The notes: generated by a model from the letters alone, not told the origin. Shown: positions 16,110 through 26,029, counted from the first letter of the stretch. The stretch is 64,000 nucleotides of DNA from SZUA-100 sp965248135 (GCA_965248135.1 CBDFIN010000011.1:1-64000), one strand, 5' to 3'. Numbers and translations: made by a program.

Positions 16110-18485
16110 ATGCGGCAGGCGGACGCAACACGCCTACGTAATGGCAATAGGCATTCAACCGGTGGCAAATTCAAACTGCCGACCGGAATCACCAGCCAAG
16201 CGCGTTTTTTAGCGCAACCTTCCTATCGCCATCTCATCCTGGCCGAACCGGTGTTGCGGCGTCTTATTCCGGTGCTGGTGATTATTTTGTTGCTGGTTGT
16301 GGCACTGTCCAGGACCATGTCCTTGTTGGTGCAGGCGGAAAATATCGAGCGAGCAGAGCACAGGCATTTATCCAATATCGCCGTTATTCTGCAAAACCGA
16401 CTTGAAGCTCTCACTACAAAAGACGCTTGGCGCAATGACAATGCGGGATTGCAGTCAGCTCTGGAACAGGCAATGCCGACAGGGGCGCTTGCCGCGGGCC
16501 GCCAAATATTGCTGTCAAGCCGGGCGGGAGATATCCTCGCTAGCACGCCTCACTATAACACTGGAAAAGGTCGGTATCTTGAAGCAGTATTGGGCGGGGA
16601 CTACTTGCTCACGACCTTTGGTAAGCGCGCGGCGGTCCGTCCGGTGGTGCTGGAAGGTGGTGGCAAGGCAATTGCGTCCCATCATTTTGTCAACAAAGGC
16701 GCCGGGGGTATAACCGTTATCCGCACCAATGATTCGCTCTATGCCGAGTGGCGGCGCATTGTCTCCTTAAACGTCAGTTTGTTCGTTGCCACCAGCGTGG
16801 TGTTACTGGTTATTCTTTATGCCTACTTTGCCCAGGCCGGGCGGGCAAAGCAGGCAGACTTGGCCTATGCTGAAACGATGGCACGGTTCGATGCTGCGCT
16901 GGCACGCGGAAAATCCGGGCTGTGGGACTGGGACTTAACCTGCGGCGAGATTTTCTGGTCGTCATCAATGTATGAATTACTCGGCATGAAGCCGACAAGA
17001 AAACTGATAGAATTTGAGCTGCTGCAAAGACTGGTGCATCCAGAAGACGCCGACTTGCGCGAGGTCGCCAGACAGGCTTTTTCGATGCACGGCGGCATAC
17101 TTGATCAAGCCTTCCGCATGAAGCACGAAAATGGTGGTTGGGTATGGCTGCAGGTGCGCGCCGAATTGGTCTACTATCAGGGCGAAGAACCGCATTTCAT
17201 CGGCATTGCCTCCGACATCAGCGAACAGCGCGCGATGAAAAAGCACAATCATATCACCAATGTCAGACTACGTGATGCAATCGAAAATATCCCCGAGGCC
17301 TTCGTTCTTTGGGATCCATCCAAGCGCATTGTCATGTGCAACTCGAAATACCAGCAACTTTACGACCTGCCCGACGATGTTATGGCCACCGGCACCCACT
17401 ATAAATCGGTGATGAAAGCGGCGCGCCAGCCGGTTGTCAGAACACAAATGTCGACCAGCGTTAACAGCGAGAAAGGTGCGCGCACGCTGGAAGCACAATT
17501 GGAAGATGATCGGTGGTTACAAATCAGCGAACGGCGCACCAAGGACGGCGGATTTGTTTCGGTTGGCACCGATATTACCCAGATCAAGCGACACGAGGAA
17601 AAGCTGATCGATTCTGAGCGAAGGCTCATGGCCACTGTTGCCGATTTGCGCCAGTCACAACAAAAACTTGAAATTCAGGCGCAACAACTGGTCGAACTGG
17701 CCGACAAGGTTTCCGGCGAGAAAAATCGGGCGGAAATGGCAAATAAGACCAAATCAGAGTTCCTGGCCAACATTTCGCACGAATTGCGCACGCCACTGAA
17801 TGCCATAATCGGATTTTCTGAAATCATGCAATCGGGCATGTTCGGTCCTTTGGGTTCTGAAAAATATGAAGAATACTCAGATGACATACACCATAGCGGC
17901 ATCTATCTACTCGGCGTAATTAATGACATTTTGGACATGTCGAAGATCGAGGCTGAGAAGATCCAGCTCGATTTCGAGACCGTTCCCCTGCATGAAATAC
18001 TGGAAGAAACCGCACGGATAATCGGACTGCAGGCCGAAGAATCGGGCATTTCGCTGGCCGCAAAAATATCGCAAAAAATCGTGCTGTCGGCTGATCGCCG
18101 GGCGATGAAGCAGATATTGATCAATCTGCTTTCTAACGCGGTCAAGTTTACCCCACAGGGGGGGCGCATTTCGGTTCGTGCCAGGACGGTGCTTGATGCC
18201 GTGACCATAACCATCGAAGATACCGGCGTTGGCATTCCTAAAGAAGCGTTGAAGCGGCTTGGGCGCCCGTTTGAACAGGTGCAGAACCAGTTCACCAAAT
18301 GCCACAAGGGTTCCGGGCTTGGTCTGGCGATTTCACGTTCGCTGACCGAATTGCATGGCGGGGCAATGAAAATTCGTTCCACCGAAGGCAGCGGAACTAT
18401 CATCTCAATCCGCCTGCCGCGCTATCAGACAAAACCAGCGCAGATGCCGCTTGATGCTTTTGCAAGCGAAAAAGACGCAGCCTGA
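16110..18485 (+). CDS. pleC: PAS-domain sensor histidine kinase, PleC-like
   Basis: A 791-residue membrane kinase. TM1 is about residues 51-73 and TM2 about 217-241, enclosing a periplasmic domain of about 140 residues. PAS domains follow at about 258-375 (with the PAC-like HFIGIASDISEQ) and 385-495, then a coiled coil and a HisKA domain with NISHELRTPLNAIIGFSEIM (phospho-His about 557). The HATPase_c boxes are ILINLLSNAVKFT, DTGVGIP and GSGLGLAISRSL. The dimerisation helices (YEEYSDDIHHSGIYLLGVINDILDMSKIEA) are of the PleC/DivJ/PdhS type that acts on DivK. Its place beside glnE agrees with pleC in Sinorhizobium as I recall. GGGG lies seven bases before the ATG. PdhS-type paralogues are the alternative. 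Confidence 0.75.
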   Translation: MRQADATRLRNGNRHSTGGKFKLPTGITSQARFLAQPSYRHLILAEPVLRRLIPVLVIILLLVVALSRTMSLLVQAENIERAEHRHLSNIAVILQNRLEALTTKDAWRNDNAGLQSALEQAMPTGALAAGRQILLSSRAGDILASTPHYNTGKGRYLEAVLGGDYLLTTFGKRAAVRPVVLEGGGKAIASHHFVNKGAGGITVIRTNDSLYAEWRRIVSLNVSLFVATSVVLLVILYAYFAQAGRAKQADLAYAETMARFDAALARGKSGLWDWDLTCGEIFWSSSMYELLGMKPTRKLIEFELLQRLVHPEDADLREVARQAFSMHGGILDQAFRMKHENGGWVWLQVRAELVYYQGEEPHFIGIASDISEQRAMKKHNHITNVRLRDAIENIPEAFVLWDPSKRIVMCNSKYQQLYDLPDDVMATGTHYKSVMKAARQPVVRTQMSTSVNSEKGARTLEAQLEDDRWLQISERRTKDGGFVSVGTDITQIKRHEEKLIDSERRLMATVADLRQSQQKLEIQAQQLVELADKVSGEKNRAEMANKTKSEFLANISHELRTPLNAIIGFSEIMQSGMFGPLGSEKYEEYSDDIHHSGIYLLGVINDILDMSKIEAEKIQLDFETVPLHEILEETARIIGLQAEESGISLAAKISQKIVLSADRRAMKQILINLLSNAVKFTPQGGRISVRARTVLDAVTITIEDTGVGIPKEALKRLGRPFEQVQNQFTKCHKGSGLGLAISRSLTELHGGAMKIRSTEGSGTIISIRLPRYQTKPAQMPLDAFASEKDAA

Positions 18486-18504
18486 CAGTTCTCAAGCAGA
18501 AGTC

Positions 18505-18527
18505 GGCTATCCCCGCTGGGGATAGCC
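18505..18527. terminator. bidirectional hairpin between convergent genes
   Basis: GGCTATCCCC-GCT-GGGGATAGCC is a perfect 10-bp stem with a 3-base loop, 20 bases after the pleC-like gene and 11 bases before the convergent EF-hand gene's stop. No clear T-run follows on either strand, so termination may be weak or Rho-assisted. Confidence 0.6.
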
Positions 18528-18537
18528 CGTCGTGAGG

Positions 18538-19107
18538 CTATTCGTTGCCCCAGCCCTTGCGGCGATGATGGCCTTCACCCCGGTGATGTCTTTCGCCCCG
18601 TTGAAGTCGTTGACCTTGATGATGACCTTGATCTTGATGATGACGTCCCATCCGTTCGCGGCGATGTCCGCGCATTTTGCTGCCGCGCTTCGCGCTTCGT
18701 TTCATCTCTGATTTTTCGACTTTACCGTCATCATTGCCGTCCATCAGGTCAAAGCGCTTGGAGGACTGGCTCTTGACTTCATCCTTGGTGACCTTGCCAT
18801 CACCATTATAATCCATGCGGTTCATCATCCGCTTGGCACGTTTTTCCAATCGGCGGCGGACCATCCGCTGGATTATTTCTTCTTCGCTCAATTCCCCATC
18901 GGCGTTGGAATCGGCCTTGTCGAACCGGGATGTGGCACTGGCGACAAATTCTTCTTTAGAAATGGTGCCATCACCGTTGGTATCAAGCTTTTCAAAATGC
19001 TTGCCACGATGTTGATTGCCTTGCCCCTGATCCTGGGCCACAGCAAAGCCGCCCAGTGCCAACAGGCAGATGGAACTAGTAACAGCAATTTTAATGACTG
19101 TATTCAT
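18538..19107 (-). CDS. secreted EF-hand calcium-binding protein with His/Arg-rich tail
   Basis: A 189-residue exported protein. Residues 1-24 are a signal peptide ending near AVAQ. Four canonical EF-hand loops follow: DTNGDGTISKEE, DSNADGELSEEE, DYNGDGKVTKDE and DGNDDGKVEKSE, in two pairs separated by the basic helix MVRRRLEKRAKRMMNRM. All keep Asp at positions 1 and 5 and an acidic residue at 12. The last 45 residues are a low-complexity tail of His, Arg, Gln and Gly with repeated GHH/RHH units, which could bind metals or polyanions. AAGGAGA precedes the ATG by seven bases. The partner is unknown. It lies downstream of glnE by 78 bases, same strand. Confidence 0.85.
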   Translation of the reverse strand: MNTVIKIAVTSSICLLALGGFAVAQDQGQGNQHRGKHFEKLDTNGDGTISKEEFVASATSRFDKADSNADGELSEEEIIQRMVRRRLEKRAKRMMNRMDYNGDGKVTKDEVKSQSSKRFDLMDGNDDGKVEKSEMKRSAKRGSKMRGHRRERMGRHHQDQGHHQGQRLQRGERHHRGEGHHRRKGWGNE

Positions 19108-19185
19108 AGATAACTCTCCTTTTGCATTGTCACCCCCGATACGCGGATTTCAAGTCTGAGAAGCTCCCATTGCTCCTGGAGACAT

Positions 19186-22113
19186 TTACTTTATCAACCG
19201 TTCGAATATTTCTCGCACCGCCCGATTGATTTCCTTAAGCTGCGCTTCCAGGGTACCAAGATTTGGAAGCCCGGTCATCACCACCAGCCGATCAACCAAC
19301 CCTGCCGGTGCATTGACCGGATCAAAAGACCCGTTGAGGCAAAGGCGAAGCAACTGATCGGCAAGGTTAAAGATATGAAAGGCGTTCAATAAAGTCACCT
19401 TATCATTTTGTAATAATTGCACTTCCTGGCCAGGAATATCCATTGCGTCAATCTTTTGGTCGGTTAACATCGCCCCATCCGGGAATACCTTGATGTAGCC
19501 TGCCAGTGAGGCCCACTGAACGATGAAATCGATATCGATGAGCCCGCCGCGCGCAATCTTTATGTCCCAGATCGAGCGCGCCGGTTTTTCCTTTTCCAAC
19601 CGTTTGCGCATGTCCAGCACGTCTGCCACCAGCTTTTGATGCTGCCTTGGTGCATGGAGAATACGGCCGATTTCATCCCTCGCCTTTTCAACCAGTGGTG
19701 CATCCCCGGCGGCAAGTCTTGCCCTTGTCAAGGCCATGTGTTCCCAGGTCCAGGCCTCATTTTCCTGATAACGGACAAAGGAGCCAATATGCGTTGCCAA
19801 CGGCCCGGCGTTGCCAGAAGGTCGAAGGCGGAAGTCCAGTTCATAAATTGAGCCCTCGGCAGTGGGCGCGCTCATCGCCGCAATCAACCGCTGGGTCATG
19901 CGGCTGAAATATTGCGCCGCGGCCAGAGGTTTGTCACCATCGGAATAATCAGCATCCTCCGGGTGATCATAGAGCAAGATCAAATCGAGATCAGAGCCTG
20001 CAGTTAATTCGCGGCTGCCAAGACGACCCATACCGACCACCGCAAGCATGCCGCCGGTTATTTTTCCATGTTTTTGTTCAAATTCGCAACGCACATAATT
20101 GAGCATCGACTGGATCATCACATCAGCCAGTTCCGAAAAGGCGCAGCCCGCCTGTTGCGCGTCAATGGTCTGGCCAAGATATCTAATGCCGATGAGGAAC
20201 TTCTGCTCGAGCGCGAAAACTCTTGCCCGGTCGAGCGCGTCCTCATAGCTTGTCGCCTTGTCGAGCGAAGCGGCCAGCCGGCTTGCCTGTAATTGAGGTG
20301 AGGGAACCGACTGAAAAAACTCGGGCTCCAAAAGACTGTCAAAAACATGTGGTTTGCGGGTGATAATATCGGCAAGACGCGGTGCTATACCCAATACCTC
20401 GGCCAAAAGACGTAACAGCTCCGGATTGGATTTGAGCAGCGAAAACAACTGCACTCCGGCTGGCAGACCTTGCAGAAAACGATCAAAGGCAATCGCCGCC
20501 TCATCGGCGGAATTGGTTTCCACAAAAGCCTGCAGCAATGCCGGGGTCAGCTCTGTCAGCCGCTCCCGCGCTTCAGATGTGCGCATCGCCCGGTAACGGC
20601 CATAGTGCCAGCTTCGAACCAGTTTGACGATCGCCTGCGGCCGCTGAAAGCCCATGGTGGCGAGCGTCTCCAGAGTTTCAGGATCATCACCCTCGCCGGT
20701 AAACACCAGATTGCCGATCACCGAAGAAAGTGCCACTTCCTCTTCGAATAATTCGGCGTAGTGGCGTTCAACACAGCGCAAATGATTTTCAAGCACCGGT
20801 GCGAATTGATCAAATCCCGTATGCCCGCACATTTTGGCGATGCGCTCCAGTTCAACCTCCTCCCTGGGCAAGGTATGGGTTTGCTCGTCGGAAACCATCT
20901 GTACCCGGTGTTCCACATTGCGCAAATACCGGTAAGCTGTTTTCATCTGATCTTTGGCAATTTCAGAGATCCACTGCTTTTCGTGCAGCATGTCCAGCAT
21001 GGCCAGCGTGCTGCGACCGCGCAATTCATCAATCCGGCCGCCAGCGATCAATTGCTGGGTTTGAACGAAGAATTCGATCTCACGGATACCGCCGCGCCCC
21101 AGTTTCAAATTGTGCCCCGCAACAGCAATCGTGCCATGGCCACGATGGGTGTGGATCTGGCGTTTGATCGAGTGGATATCTGCAATCGCCGCGTAATCGA
21201 GATATTTTCGCCAAATGAAAGGCCGCAGGTCTTTCAGATAGCGGTCTCCAGCAACCGTGTCTCCGGCCACCTGACGGGCTTTGATATGCGCTGCCCGTTC
21301 CCAGTTCTGACCATTGGATTCATAATAGTTCAGCGCCGCGACAACGGGGATCGCCAATGGAGTAGAACCAGGGTCAGGGCGAAGGCGCAGGTCGGTGCGA
21401 AACACATAACCCTCGCCGGTGCGCTCCTGCATGATGGCGGCCAAGCGTTTGGCCAGCCGTGGAAATAATGACAGGGCCTCGTCATAGTCTGTAATCGCCT
21501 CGGCATCGCCGTCGAACAGGCAGATGATATCGATATCGCTGGAATAGTTGAGTTCATATGCGCCGTGTTTTCCCATCGCCAGCACGATGAGCCCTGAACC
21601 CAATTCCGGATTATCCCGATCCGGCAAAACGATTTTGCCGCGGTCATGGAATTCGCGCAACAAAAAGCGGCAGGTGGCGCCCAGCGCCTCGTCGGCAAAA
21701 ACCGCCAGGGTTTTGCAAACCGCTTCCATTTCCCACCAACCACCGAGATCGGCGATGCCGCAAATCAGAGCGCAGTGGCGTTTGTACTTGCGCAGCAGTT
21801 TTTTCAACGCGTTTTCATCAGCCGCCGCAAGATCCGCCATCGCCGTTTGCTTCAACAAACTATCGCAAGCGACGTCAAAACCCTCGACAAACATCTGTTG
21901 CAAGAAGGCGGGATCACGCATTGCGATCGCGCGAAGGTGAGGCGACAGGTCGAAAATCGCGGAAAGCAAGGCCGCTTTTTTGGCGGAATTCTCCAGCAAG
22001 GTTTTTAACGGTTGCAGATCTAATTGTTGCAAATGATCAAGAAATTCGACCCAATTCTGGCAGGCGCGCGCATCGTCGAGAGGTGTCAGGGATTTTATTG
22101 ATTCGCAAAGCAT
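19186..22113 (-). CDS. glnE: bifunctional glutamine synthetase adenylyltransferase/adenylyl-removing enzyme
   Basis: GlnE adds and removes AMP on glutamine synthetase in response to PII and glutamine. The 975-residue protein has two nucleotidyltransferase domains. The N-terminal deadenylylase has LIVLAMGKHGAYELNYSSDIDI near residues 175-196, and the C-terminal adenylylase has AVVGMGRLGSRELTAGSDLD near 690-710, each with the G-S-D-x-D metal site. Each is followed by a helical GlnD_UR_UTase-type domain, with RGGIREIEFFVQ and RGGLIDIDFIVQW as conserved strands. Length is typical. It lies 52 bases downstream of the kinase gene, same strand. Confidence 0.95.
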   Translation of the reverse strand: MLCESIKSLTPLDDARACQNWVEFLDHLQQLDLQPLKTLLENSAKKAALLSAIFDLSPHLRAIAMRDPAFLQQMFVEGFDVACDSLLKQTAMADLAAADENALKKLLRKYKRHCALICGIADLGGWWEMEAVCKTLAVFADEALGATCRFLLREFHDRGKIVLPDRDNPELGSGLIVLAMGKHGAYELNYSSDIDIICLFDGDAEAITDYDEALSLFPRLAKRLAAIMQERTGEGYVFRTDLRLRPDPGSTPLAIPVVAALNYYESNGQNWERAAHIKARQVAGDTVAGDRYLKDLRPFIWRKYLDYAAIADIHSIKRQIHTHRGHGTIAVAGHNLKLGRGGIREIEFFVQTQQLIAGGRIDELRGRSTLAMLDMLHEKQWISEIAKDQMKTAYRYLRNVEHRVQMVSDEQTHTLPREEVELERIAKMCGHTGFDQFAPVLENHLRCVERHYAELFEEEVALSSVIGNLVFTGEGDDPETLETLATMGFQRPQAIVKLVRSWHYGRYRAMRTSEARERLTELTPALLQAFVETNSADEAAIAFDRFLQGLPAGVQLFSLLKSNPELLRLLAEVLGIAPRLADIITRKPHVFDSLLEPEFFQSVPSPQLQASRLAASLDKATSYEDALDRARVFALEQKFLIGIRYLGQTIDAQQAGCAFSELADVMIQSMLNYVRCEFEQKHGKITGGMLAVVGMGRLGSRELTAGSDLDLILLYDHPEDADYSDGDKPLAAAQYFSRMTQRLIAAMSAPTAEGSIYELDFRLRPSGNAGPLATHIGSFVRYQENEAWTWEHMALTRARLAAGDAPLVEKARDEIGRILHAPRQHQKLVADVLDMRKRLEKEKPARSIWDIKIARGGLIDIDFIVQWASLAGYIKVFPDGAMLTDQKIDAMDIPGQEVQLLQNDKVTLLNAFHIFNLADQLLRLCLNGSFDPVNAPAGLVDRLVVMTGLPNLGTLEAQLKEINRAVREIFERLIK

Positions 22114-22165
22114 GTATGCTGCCGGTATCTGCTGGGTCGAAGATTCACTATCCGCCGAACCACGG

Positions 22166-23557
22166 TCATTTTTCCAGAGGGATCGAGACTTCTGCGATCA
22201 GTCCCGGATTGTTGTGGCCCAGCGTAAATGTTCCTACGTGCAAACGGACCACAGCGTCAACCAGAGACAGTCCAAGGCCGGTGCCTTGTTTGCTGCGGCT
22301 CTCATCCAGTCTGATAAAACGCTCTTTCACCCGCTCCAACTCGCCATCTGGAATGCCCGGTCCATTGTCGGCAACCTCAATAATTGCCCGATTTTTCTGT
22401 TGCTTCACCTTGAGCGATACCTGCGGCTCACCGCTTTCTGCGTCGACGGCATATTTTATCGCGTTGTCGATCAAATTGGCGATGGCCTGACCGAAAAGTT
22501 CCCGATTGCCACGCACCGTTACGGCATTTTCAGTCTCTAGCGTAAAAGCGACGCCAACCTCTTCGGCCACCGGATCGTAGAGCTCATGTACATCTTGAAC
22601 CACCTCCGCAATGTCGAGGCTGGTGAAGTCGCCGGTGTGGGAGCCGGCCTCTACTCTGGCAATCATCAAAAGAGCGTTGAAAACCTTGATCAGATTATCC
22701 GATTCCTCAATGACTTCCTGCATCGCCTTGCGATATTGTTGTTTTTGCGGATCCCCTGAAAGCGTTTGCTCGGCCTTGTTGCGCAGCCTTGTCAAAGGCG
22801 TTTTTAGATCATGTGCGATGTTGTCGGAGACCTGTTTAAGACCCACATCAAGCCTGGTGATGCGGCCAAGCAACTGGTTGAGGCTGCCCGACAGACGGTC
22901 AAATTCGTCGCCGGAACCGGAAAGGGGTAACCGCTCGTTTAGATCACCTGCCATGATGCGCCGGGTAGATTTAGCTACCGAATCGATGCGCTTTAGCGCC
23001 CGCCTGCCAACGAAAACCCAGGTCAGAAATCCAAGCAGCACCATAATTCCCAGTGCTATTATCAGCGAACGCCGGGCAATCAGGCGAAACCGGTCAGGCT
23101 GGCCCATATCGCGACCAATCAAAGCCCGCAGGCCACCCGGCAAATCAAATACACGGGCAATGGCCTGGTGCGGCGGGCCATCACTTTGACCATACCCTTG
23201 GTAATGAAACGGATGCTGGGTCCAGCCTTTTTTAGCCAGGATGCCAGGTTCGATATCCCTGACATTGCCGGCAATAATCCGGCCAGATCTGTCAGATATC
23301 AGATAAAGACTGGCACCCGGCGCGCGTGAGCGGCGCTCAATAACACGGATAAGCCTTGCCATATTGCCAAGTCGGTATATGCGCTCCAGATCGTTGATTT
23401 CCGCTTCGACAGCTTTTCTTGTTTGTTGCAGCAGAAGTCGCGCCGTATTGGTGGTTGTGTAGGTGATCAGCGCCACCGCAAACAGGCCGAACACCAGCGT
23501 GTAAACCAGTGACAACCGAACCGATGTCATGCTCCACAGGGCGCGGAGGCGTTTCAT
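22166..23557 (-). CDS. two-component sensor histidine kinase (HAMP type)
   Basis: A 463-residue inner-membrane kinase. TM1 lies at about residues 14-36, a periplasmic sensor of about 130 residues follows, TM2 is about 166-188, then a HAMP linker (RRIMAGDLNERLPLSGSGDEFDRLSGSLN). The HisKA box is DNIAHDLKTPLTRLRNKAE, and the ATPase boxes are ANLIDNAIKYA, DNGPGIPDGE and GTGLGLSLVDAVV. Its ATG overlaps the stop of the response regulator gene by ATGA, so the two form a pair. The cluster next to degP and glnE suggests an envelope-stress role, but the signal is unknown. Confidence 0.9.
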   Translation of the reverse strand: MKRLRALWSMTSVRLSLVYTLVFGLFAVALITYTTTNTARLLLQQTRKAVEAEINDLERIYRLGNMARLIRVIERRSRAPGASLYLISDRSGRIIAGNVRDIEPGILAKKGWTQHPFHYQGYGQSDGPPHQAIARVFDLPGGLRALIGRDMGQPDRFRLIARRSLIIALGIMVLLGFLTWVFVGRRALKRIDSVAKSTRRIMAGDLNERLPLSGSGDEFDRLSGSLNQLLGRITRLDVGLKQVSDNIAHDLKTPLTRLRNKAEQTLSGDPQKQQYRKAMQEVIEESDNLIKVFNALLMIARVEAGSHTGDFTSLDIAEVVQDVHELYDPVAEEVGVAFTLETENAVTVRGNRELFGQAIANLIDNAIKYAVDAESGEPQVSLKVKQQKNRAIIEVADNGPGIPDGELERVKERFIRLDESRSKQGTGLGLSLVDAVVRLHVGTFTLGHNNPGLIAEVSIPLEK

Positions 23558-24231
23558 CTTTCTGACTTGAGGATGTAACCAGCACCACGCACAGTTTGCA
23601 AAAGCTGCTCCGAGAAACCCTTGTCGATTTTGGCGCGCAATCGCGAGATGTGAACGTCAATGACGTTGGTCTGCGGGTCAAAATGATAGTCCCAAACATT
23701 TTCCAGCAACATCGTGCGGGTAACCACCTGGCCGGCATTCTTCATTAAATATTCAAGCAGGCGATATTCGCGCGGCTGGAGGACAATTGCTTGCCCTGCA
23801 CGCTTGACACCGTGAGCCAAGCGATCGAGTTCAAGATCGCCGACCTTGTAGGAGGTTTCGCTCTCGCCGGAAATACGCCGTCGGCTCAGCACTTCTATTC
23901 GAGCCAAAAGTTCGGAAAATGCATAGGGTTTGGGAAGATAATCATCACCACCGGCGCGTAGGCCGGTCACCCGGTCGTCAACCTGCCCGAGGGCCGATAG
24001 TATCAATGCCGGAGTTTGATCACCATCACTGCGAAGATCGGAGATTATCGACAAGCCGTCTTTGTGGGGCAACATGCGATCGACCACCAAAACGTCATAG
24101 CCGCCATCGCTGGCCATGGCATAGCCGGTATTACCATCACTGGCATGTTCTGCCTGGTGCCCGGCTTCTTTCAACGATTTGACAAGATAGCGTGCCGCTT
24201 CCAGATCATCTTCAATCAACAGGATTCGCAT
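23554..24231 (-). CDS. OmpR-family response regulator
   Basis: A 225-residue DNA-binding regulator. The receiver domain starts MRILLIEDDLEAARYL with the acidic pair, the phospho-acceptor Asp is in DVLVVDRMLPHKDGL (about residue 51), and the conserved Lys is in YLPKPYAFSELLARI. The winged-helix domain covers about residues 127-220 (REYRLLEYLMKNAGQVVTRTML, NVIDVHISRLRAKI). The start at 24231 begins the domain exactly; the frame is open 11 codons further without similarity. It is followed with a 4-base overlap by its kinase gene and lies downstream of the degP terminator, so it should have its own promoter. Confidence 0.92.
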   Translation of the reverse strand: MRILLIEDDLEAARYLVKSLKEAGHQAEHASDGNTGYAMASDGGYDVLVVDRMLPHKDGLSIISDLRSDGDQTPALILSALGQVDDRVTGLRAGGDDYLPKPYAFSELLARIEVLSRRRISGESETSYKVGDLELDRLAHGVKRAGQAIVLQPREYRLLEYLMKNAGQVVTRTMLLENVWDYHFDPQTNVIDVHISRLRAKIDKGFSEQLLQTVRGAGYILKSER

Positions 24232-24262
24232 ATGGAAAACTACCGCCAAAAATCGAAATGTC

Positions 24263-24297
24263 AAAAATGGCAGCGGGCCTATGGGAAACCCGCTGCC
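24263..24297 (-). terminator. intrinsic terminator after degP
   Basis: On the minus strand GGCAGCGGG and CCCGCTGCC form a perfect 9-bp GC-rich stem around an 11-base loop, followed by ATTTTT. This is a textbook Rho-independent terminator 60 bases past the degP stop. It separates degP from the response regulator gene, which starts 32 bases further on. Confidence 0.85.
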
Positions 24298-24357
24298 GAC
24301 AGATCGCGCTTGATGTCAGGGGCGACTGAAAACACAAGTACGAGATCTGCTTTTCAT

Positions 24358-25890
24358 CTAGCCCTTGGATACGGGCAAAGCGACAAACCGGTTATTGTTG
24401 CCGACCTTGATCTGGAACAACACGGCCTTTCGCTTTGCACTGATTGCTTTTGCAAGCGCGCGCTCGACATCGCCTACCGAGCGAACCTCACTGCCATTGA
24501 CCGAAAGAACGATATTGTCCTTGCGAAAGCCTTTTTCCGCAGCTGTACTTCCCGGCTTGACGTCTGAAATCACCACGCCGTCTTCTGTCTGACGCAAGGA
24601 AAGACCAAACGATTCAAGCGGTACGGGAGCACTTTCCTCCGGTTTTGTGTCGCGTTTGGCGCTTTTCTTGACACCTGGCAATGTGCCAAGCTCGACCTCG
24701 ATGTTGCTGGTCTCGCCATCGCGCCAGACCGAGATTGCCGCCTTTTCCTTGGGCGAATAACTGGCAATCAGTTTGGCAAGGTCTTTCGATCCCGTGATTT
24801 TTTTGCCATCGACCGCGGTGATCACGTCGCCTGATTTGATCCCTGCCTTGTCAGCGGGGCTATCTTTTTGAGGTTCGGAGACAATCGCGCCCTTCGCCTC
24901 GTCAAGACCGACGGATTCGGCAATATCTTTGGTCACATTCTGGATCTGCACGCCAAGCCAACCGCGGGTCACCGCGCCGTCATTGATCAATTCGGACACT
25001 ACAGTCTTGGCGGTGGAAGCGGGAATGGCAAAAGCGATGCCGACATTGCCACCGGAGGGTGAAAAGATCGCGGTATTGACGCCGATCACTTCACCGCTGA
25101 GATTGAAGGTCGGACCACCCGAATTACCTTTGTTAACAGCAGCGTCTATCTGAATGAAGTCATCATAGGGGCCGGAACGAAGGTCTCTGCCGTGAGCCGA
25201 AACGATGCCGGCGGTAACCGTGCCGCCCAGGCCAAACGGATTGCCGACAGCGACAACCCACTCACCGATGCGCGAATCTTTGCTGGCAAAGTCGACATAG
25301 GTAAATTTGTTGTTGGTTTCGACTTTCAATACCGCCAGATCGGTTCGTGAATCGGAACCCACCAGATTGGCTTCCAGTTCAGTGCCATCGTGGGTGACGA
25401 CCACAAATTTCGAACCCTTGTCGATAACGTGGTTATTGGTGACGATATAGCCGTCTTCGGAAACGAAAAAACCGGAACCCTGCGATTTGCCGAAGCGGCG
25501 GGGACCACGACGAGGTTGATCTCGCCGGGGACGTTGGCCAAAACCGAAATCACGGCCCGGTCCGCGGTCAAAGAAACGTTTCAGCGGGTGATCTTCGGGA
25601 AGGAAATCAAAGCCGCCGCCATCGAACGAAAAACGATTTTTGCTGGCGGTTTGCTGCAAGTGGGATTCCACCCGAACACTCACCACAGCGGGAGAAACCG
25701 CCTCTACCACATCGGCAAAACTTGGTGCCTGGGGCGCATCTACCCTTACCGCATCGGCAAGGGCAGTGGTCGTCGGCATTACCAGCACTTCACTCGCGAC
25801 AATTCCGCCAAGGCCAAGGGCAAACGCACTGCCCAACAATGCCCGGGTGCGGGATTTGATGGTTGAAGTTGAAGATTTGAAAGTTGTCAT
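24358..25890 (-). CDS. degP: periplasmic Do-type serine protease
   Basis: DegP/HtrA-type protease and chaperone for misfolded envelope proteins, 510 residues. An N-terminal signal/anchor segment (ALLGSAFALGLGGIVASEVL) is followed by the trypsin-like domain with the triad His in VTNNHVID, Asp in SRTDLAVLKV and Ser in VNKGNSGGPTFNLSG. A Gly/Arg-rich loop (about 100-135) precedes the His. Two PDZ domains follow (RGWLGVQIQNV onward, and VPLESFGLSLRQ onward). The ATG at 25890 has AGGA eight bases upstream; an ATG at 25914 has a poorer site. It ends at a strong terminator. The neighbouring two-component pair may regulate it. Confidence 0.93.
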   Translation of the reverse strand: MTTFKSSTSTIKSRTRALLGSAFALGLGGIVASEVLVMPTTTALADAVRVDAPQAPSFADVVEAVSPAVVSVRVESHLQQTASKNRFSFDGGGFDFLPEDHPLKRFFDRGPGRDFGFGQRPRRDQPRRGPRRFGKSQGSGFFVSEDGYIVTNNHVIDKGSKFVVVTHDGTELEANLVGSDSRTDLAVLKVETNNKFTYVDFASKDSRIGEWVVAVGNPFGLGGTVTAGIVSAHGRDLRSGPYDDFIQIDAAVNKGNSGGPTFNLSGEVIGVNTAIFSPSGGNVGIAFAIPASTAKTVVSELINDGAVTRGWLGVQIQNVTKDIAESVGLDEAKGAIVSEPQKDSPADKAGIKSGDVITAVDGKKITGSKDLAKLIASYSPKEKAAISVWRDGETSNIEVELGTLPGVKKSAKRDTKPEESAPVPLESFGLSLRQTEDGVVISDVKPGSTAAEKGFRKDNIVLSVNGSEVRSVGDVERALAKAISAKRKAVLFQIKVGNNNRFVALPVSKG

Positions 25891-26029
25891 ATTTGCATTC
25901 CTATTCGATTGCATATCTTCCGGACGCTGGAGAACCGCCCGAATTTCATGCTGCGAATATGGCAATACAAATATTACCATCCAATGGCGGTGACATTAAA
26001 ACTTTGTAAGAATGAAAAAAAAGTTGTGT

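Noticed and set aside
18541..18660. Short repeats in the end of the EF-hand gene, looked at as a possible CRISPR or tandem array
   Set aside because: Units are irregular and in frame (GHH/RHH codons), so they are low-complexity coding sequence.
25996..26025. AAACTTT/AAAGTT hairpin with a long A-run after the hydrolase-OsmC gene, looked at as a terminator
   Set aside because: Only six AT-rich pairs around a long loop; too weak to call.
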